Assembly (NCBI GenBank): GCA_913043255.1
Contig: CAJWLK010000008.1
Span: 1 to 64,000 of the forward strand
Length of the DNA: 64,000 bases
Direction: 5' to 3'
DNA from: an uncultured Gemmatimonadota bacterium
GTDB taxonomy: Bacteria > Gemmatimonadota > Gemmatimonadetes > Palauibacterales > Palauibacteraceae
The position numbers were made by a program, and so were the translations under genes. The notes under the pieces were generated by a model. It was not told where the DNA came from. It was given only the letters and a program-made list of their open reading frames with translations, and ran no database searches. Shown here piece by piece: positions 61,339 through 64,000 of the stretch (the stretch's first letter is position 1; each line of letters opens with the position of its first letter).

Positions 61339-62644
61339 GTTGAGCATCTCCCTTTGTGCGTCTATCAGCGAGGCAGGCAAGTACTCCTCCGCATGGCCAC
61401 CTCTAGCTAAACGTACCTGTGTCCTCGCTTTTGCGCTGGCCCTGAGCGCATGCGGGCAAGCGCCATCAACAGACCAGTCGATTACGTCTAACTACACCCA
61501 TGACGTCCGACCCGGGATCGATATTTTGTTATCCGATTCATCTCATCTTATTGATGGCCGTAGAGTTGGCCTTATCACTAACCGAAGCGGCGTAGGTCGG
61601 GATGGGACAAGTTCAATTGATATTCTCTACACCTACCCAAGAACCAACCTCGTGGCCCTCTTCGCACCTGAACATGGGATTCGTGGAAGCCAACCCGAGG
61701 GCATAGAAATTCCAGACACTGTTGATCCAAGCACTGGCATTCCCATTTATTCGCTCTACGGTAAGACTCGTGCCCCTACTGAGAAGATGCTGGAGGGGAT
61801 CGATGTGCTCATCCTCGACCTTCAGGATATAGGGGCACGGTACTACACATACCAGTCCACAATGGCTTTAGCTATGAAGGCGGCCGGACAAAAAAAGATG
61901 CCATTTATTGTGTTAGACCGGCCTAATCCGATTGGTGGCGATGTTAACGGGCCCACTCTTAATCCTGCCTTTGCAAGTTTTGTTGGACTCTACCCAATTC
62001 CGGTGAGACACGGGATGACGATTGGTGAACTAGCACAACTATTTACCGGCGAGTTCAATATCGAAGTTGATCTCCACGTTGTGCCCACAGTGGGATGGAC
62101 TCGCGACCTCTGGTTCGACAATACAGGACTCGTCTGGGTACCTCCGTCGCTGAACATGCCCACACTAGAGAGCGCAACCCATTATCCGGGCACTTGCCTG
62201 TTCGAGGGCACAAACTTTTCGGTGGGAAGAGGAACGACGGAAGCCTTTCAATTGTTGGGTAGCCCCTGGTTGGATGGCGCTATTTGGGCAGAGCGCCTCG
62301 CCGGCTATAACCTGCCGGGGGTTCGTATAGAAACCTCCAAATTCACTCCTCAAGACCCGAGTGATGGGAAGTTTGACGGGGTAACAATGACTGGAATCCG
62401 ACTCGTGGTGACTAATCGAACCTCGTACGATCCAGTGCTAACAGCGGTGGCTGCCCTACTCGAAGCGCGTCGTCTCTCCGGAAAATATTGGGTTTGGAAT
62501 AAGAATCATTTCGATCGTCTGGCCGGTTATGATGGGCTTCGCCTCGCAATTGATCGTGGCGACAAACTCGAGAACATCGTCGAAGCATGGATCAACGGGC
62601 AGACGGAGTTCAAGGAGATACGAAAACCTTATTTAATGTACTAA
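61337..62644 (+). CDS. namZ: Exo-beta-N-acetylmuramidase, NamZ/DUF1343 (GH171) lipoprotein
   Basis: The 435-residue protein has a lipobox LALSAC preceded by a hydrophobic stretch (CVLAFALALSAC), and then the DUF1343 pattern: RVGLITNRSGVGRDG, LVALFAPEHGIRG, VLILDLQDIGARYYTY, VLDRPNPIGG and FEGTNFSVGRGTTEAFQ. NamZ releases MurNAc from non-reducing ends, and its products can be cut further by NagZ and AmiE. The ATG at 61337 interlocks with the start of the divergent NagZ-AmiE gene in one CATG, with no clear ribosome-binding site; the upstream 141 nt are open but antisense to that gene. Confidence 0.85.
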   Translation: MLSISLCASISEAGKYSSAWPPLAKRTCVLAFALALSACGQAPSTDQSITSNYTHDVRPGIDILLSDSSHLIDGRRVGLITNRSGVGRDGTSSIDILYTYPRTNLVALFAPEHGIRGSQPEGIEIPDTVDPSTGIPIYSLYGKTRAPTEKMLEGIDVLILDLQDIGARYYTYQSTMALAMKAAGQKKMPFIVLDRPNPIGGDVNGPTLNPAFASFVGLYPIPVRHGMTIGELAQLFTGEFNIEVDLHVVPTVGWTRDLWFDNTGLVWVPPSLNMPTLESATHYPGTCLFEGTNFSVGRGTTEAFQLLGSPWLDGAIWAERLAGYNLPGVRIETSKFTPQDPSDGKFDGVTMTGIRLVVTNRTSYDPVLTAVAALLEARRLSGKYWVWNKNHFDRLAGYDGLRLAIDRGDKLENIVEAWINGQTEFKEIRKPYLMY

Positions 62645-62688
62645 CCCAGTGTGTACGCTCCTGAATAGGCTAAACGCCCTATCCAGAC

Positions 62689-63639
62689 TTAGCGTGGGAC
62701 TAGGATTCTACCACCTAAGGGTTCGATCTCAGCTTCAATCGGTGTTTCTCCTCTTGGCTCGCCATCGATTTGGATTGCAACTGGAGGGTCGGATTCAATC
62801 CGGATTTTTCTGGCTTGAAGAAAAATCATGCGCTCATTTCCAGCGAATTGCCTGCGTGCTACCTGCCACAGAAGGCCCGCAACCTCAGGTAGATTTCGAG
62901 GTGCATAGATGCATACATCGATAAGGCCATCTTGGAACGAAGACTCTGGAGCGACAGTCAATTCGACTGGGAGCGGCCCAGCTTTCAGCTGACCCGCGTT
63001 GGCCAACAGAACCATCGAGGCATTCACTTCTACTTCCTGATCATCGGCAACAATTCGAAAATCGGCGCTCGGAGGGGTCATTGCATTCTTGATGCCACTG
63101 TACAGATAAGCGGCAAACCCAAGCCTGCTCTTGAGTTCTGTGGTCGCATCAGTCATAACGTCGGCATCAAGTCCAGCTCCAGCCATAAGCGCAAAAGGTT
63201 CACCGTTCGCACGTCCAATATCGACTTTGACCACACTCCCTTCTACGGCGACACCAACACTCTCTTCAAGCGAACTCGGGATGCCAAAATTCAGAGCTAA
63301 TTGATTTCCAGTGCCACACGGAACGATCGCGACTGGGACTTCTGTACCAGCAGTCCCGCGAAGTGCAACGCCCACGGTCCCGTCTCCCCCAGCCGCTACG
63401 ACAGCCCGATAACCCCTCTTCGCTGCGGCGCGAGTAACACGGAAAGCTTCTTCCCTGTCGAATGGCTCCACGATGTCAAACGGTACGCCCTTAGCCGAAA
63501 AAGCTCCTGCTATTTGACGACGTAAGGTTTCGACTGGCCCTCCACTAGCTCCCCGATTGAGGAGCACGAGGAAGCGTTCGGAGTCAGGAAATGGATACTC
63601 GATTTTAGATGGACCTTCGTTCTTTTGACAATCGACCAC
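62689..63639 (-). CDS. Diacylglycerol-kinase-family lipid kinase (DagK/YegS type)
   Basis: The 316-residue protein has the nucleotide-binding motif VVAAGGDGTVGVALRG and the conserved CGTGNQLALNFG, typical of the DAGK catalytic domain. Near the end, GLIDVCIYAPRNLPEV and QIDGEPRGETPIEAEI form the C-terminal beta-sandwich. Such enzymes phosphorylate diacylglycerol or related lipids, and some act on long-chain bases. It is convergent with namZ; the 44-bp gap holds a weak ATAGG/CCTAT hairpin and no U-tract. Confidence 0.85.
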   Translation of the reverse strand: MVDCQKNEGPSKIEYPFPDSERFLVLLNRGASGGPVETLRRQIAGAFSAKGVPFDIVEPFDREEAFRVTRAAAKRGYRAVVAAGGDGTVGVALRGTAGTEVPVAIVPCGTGNQLALNFGIPSSLEESVGVAVEGSVVKVDIGRANGEPFALMAGAGLDADVMTDATTELKSRLGFAAYLYSGIKNAMTPPSADFRIVADDQEVEVNASMVLLANAGQLKAGPLPVELTVAPESSFQDGLIDVCIYAPRNLPEVAGLLWQVARRQFAGNERMIFLQARKIRIESDPPVAIQIDGEPRGETPIEAEIEPLGGRILVPR

Positions 63640-63718
63640 CGACGAGTCCGTTTACTCGCTGGGAGTATAGCTGGTTCTGGCACCACAGACGTTCCGTATC
63701 CAGACACCCGAGCGCAAG

Positions 63719-64000
63719 TCAGAAATCCCAATCGCGGAAAAGAAATAGTCCAAAGGTTCGCTCGTTAACGAGGTTTGTCCCCCGGGCCATCCCGAATAAG
63801 CGCTCATCAAATCTGCTTGCCGATCGAGCTTCAATTGTCCAGTTCGGAAGAAACATCCACTCAAGCGCTGCACGAGGTGGACCACCACCAAGAGGCTGTG
63901 AAAAAGACAAAAAGAGGTCTTGTCCCGCGTACCACCCAACTTCGACTAATGTCAGGTCGAAAACACTTTGCGACCCCTGTAGCCCTACCCCTCGCTCTCC
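63719..64000 (-). CDS. tamB: C-terminal end of a TamB-like (translocation and assembly module) protein, cut by window edge
   Basis: I translated this frame by hand from base 64000 to the TGA at 63719-63721. It is open through the edge, so the N-terminus lies outside. The text includes SVFDLTLVEVGWYAGQDLF, FSQPLGGGPP, LEWMFLPNWTIEARSAS and the final FGLFLFRDWDF. This ordering (VEVGxYxxxDLxxxxS..., then short strands, ending in aromatic-Asp-Phe) is the C-terminal beta-barrel-interacting segment of TamB, the inner-membrane partner of TamA. It supports an outer membrane in this organism. The identification rests on only 93 residues. Confidence 0.65.
   Translation of the reverse strand, partial: GERGVGLQGSQSVFDLTLVEVGWYAGQDLFLSFSQPLGGGPPRAALEWMFLPNWTIEARSASRFDERLFGMARGTNLVNERTFGLFLFRDWDF

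Noticed and set aside
1-64000. CRISPR arrays, insertion sequences, phage genes, tRNA or rRNA genes
   Set aside because: I saw no evenly spaced repeats, transposase or integrase motifs, no terminal inverted repeats around the locus, and no complete tRNA or rRNA pattern.

Overview
The window reads as a piece of a Gram-negative bacterial chromosome of middling GC content. It carries a Wza-type outer-membrane export protein, a TamB-like C-terminus and several lipoprotein signals. No rRNA or tRNA was found to fix the taxonomy. The mix of genes (fused NagZ-serine hydrolase, NamZ, a Tat-type HD oxygenase, dense operons with 1-4 nt overlaps) would fit an uncultured Gemmatimonadota- or Bacteroidota-like lineage, but that is a weak inference.

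Positions 1-43138 hold a large surface-polysaccharide locus, almost entirely on the minus strand, so its upstream end is on the right. It starts with a geranylgeranyl-reductase-like flavoprotein, the Wza-like export protein and a Wzc-type tyrosine autokinase. Next come nucleotide-sugar enzymes: a UDP-glucuronate 4-epimerase, a UDP-sulfoquinovose-synthase-like enzyme, two DegT aminotransferases and an SDR. A nonulosonic-acid module follows: NeuB without its C-terminal domain, two SpsF-like cytidylyltransferases, a WbpG/PseA-type amidotransferase beside a GatA-like amidase, and a glycosyltransferase-NeuA fusion. A sulfotransferase lies 35 bp from a divergent IMPase-type phosphatase, which is the only plus-strand gene in the locus. 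Further left are a HisC-like aminotransferase, a KdsB-like cytidylyltransferase, GNATs, four large GT-B-like proteins, a methyltransferase, a GT2/GT39-like pair, a GmhA-like isomerase with two 2-hydroxyacid dehydrogenases, a Wzy/WaaL-like polymerase and an ABC flippase. Four Gfo/Idh/MocA oxidoreductases are scattered through it. Together these genes suggest an acidic, amidated, sulfated and perhaps sulfonated glycan rich in 3-deoxy-2-ulosonic acids.

Positions 43139-51722 are a mixed region: a DUF1015 protein, a small lipoprotein behind a 12-bp inverted repeat, a DUF6065 protein, a cold-shock protein with a long structured leader, a PhnZ/MIOX-type HD oxygenase with a twin-arginine start and a His-rich segment, and two aldehyde dehydrogenases (the second is MmsA). 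A structured leader that looks like a riboswitch plus terminator lies between the oxygenase and the dehydrogenases.

Positions 51723-64000 hold a dimethylformamidase-like lipoprotein, UvrA, a sodium/solute symporter, a NagZ-AmiE-type fusion, the divergent NamZ muramidase, a diacylglycerol-kinase-family enzyme, and the end of a TamB-like protein. Symporter, NagZ-AmiE and NamZ together look like a peptidoglycan (MurNAc) salvage set.
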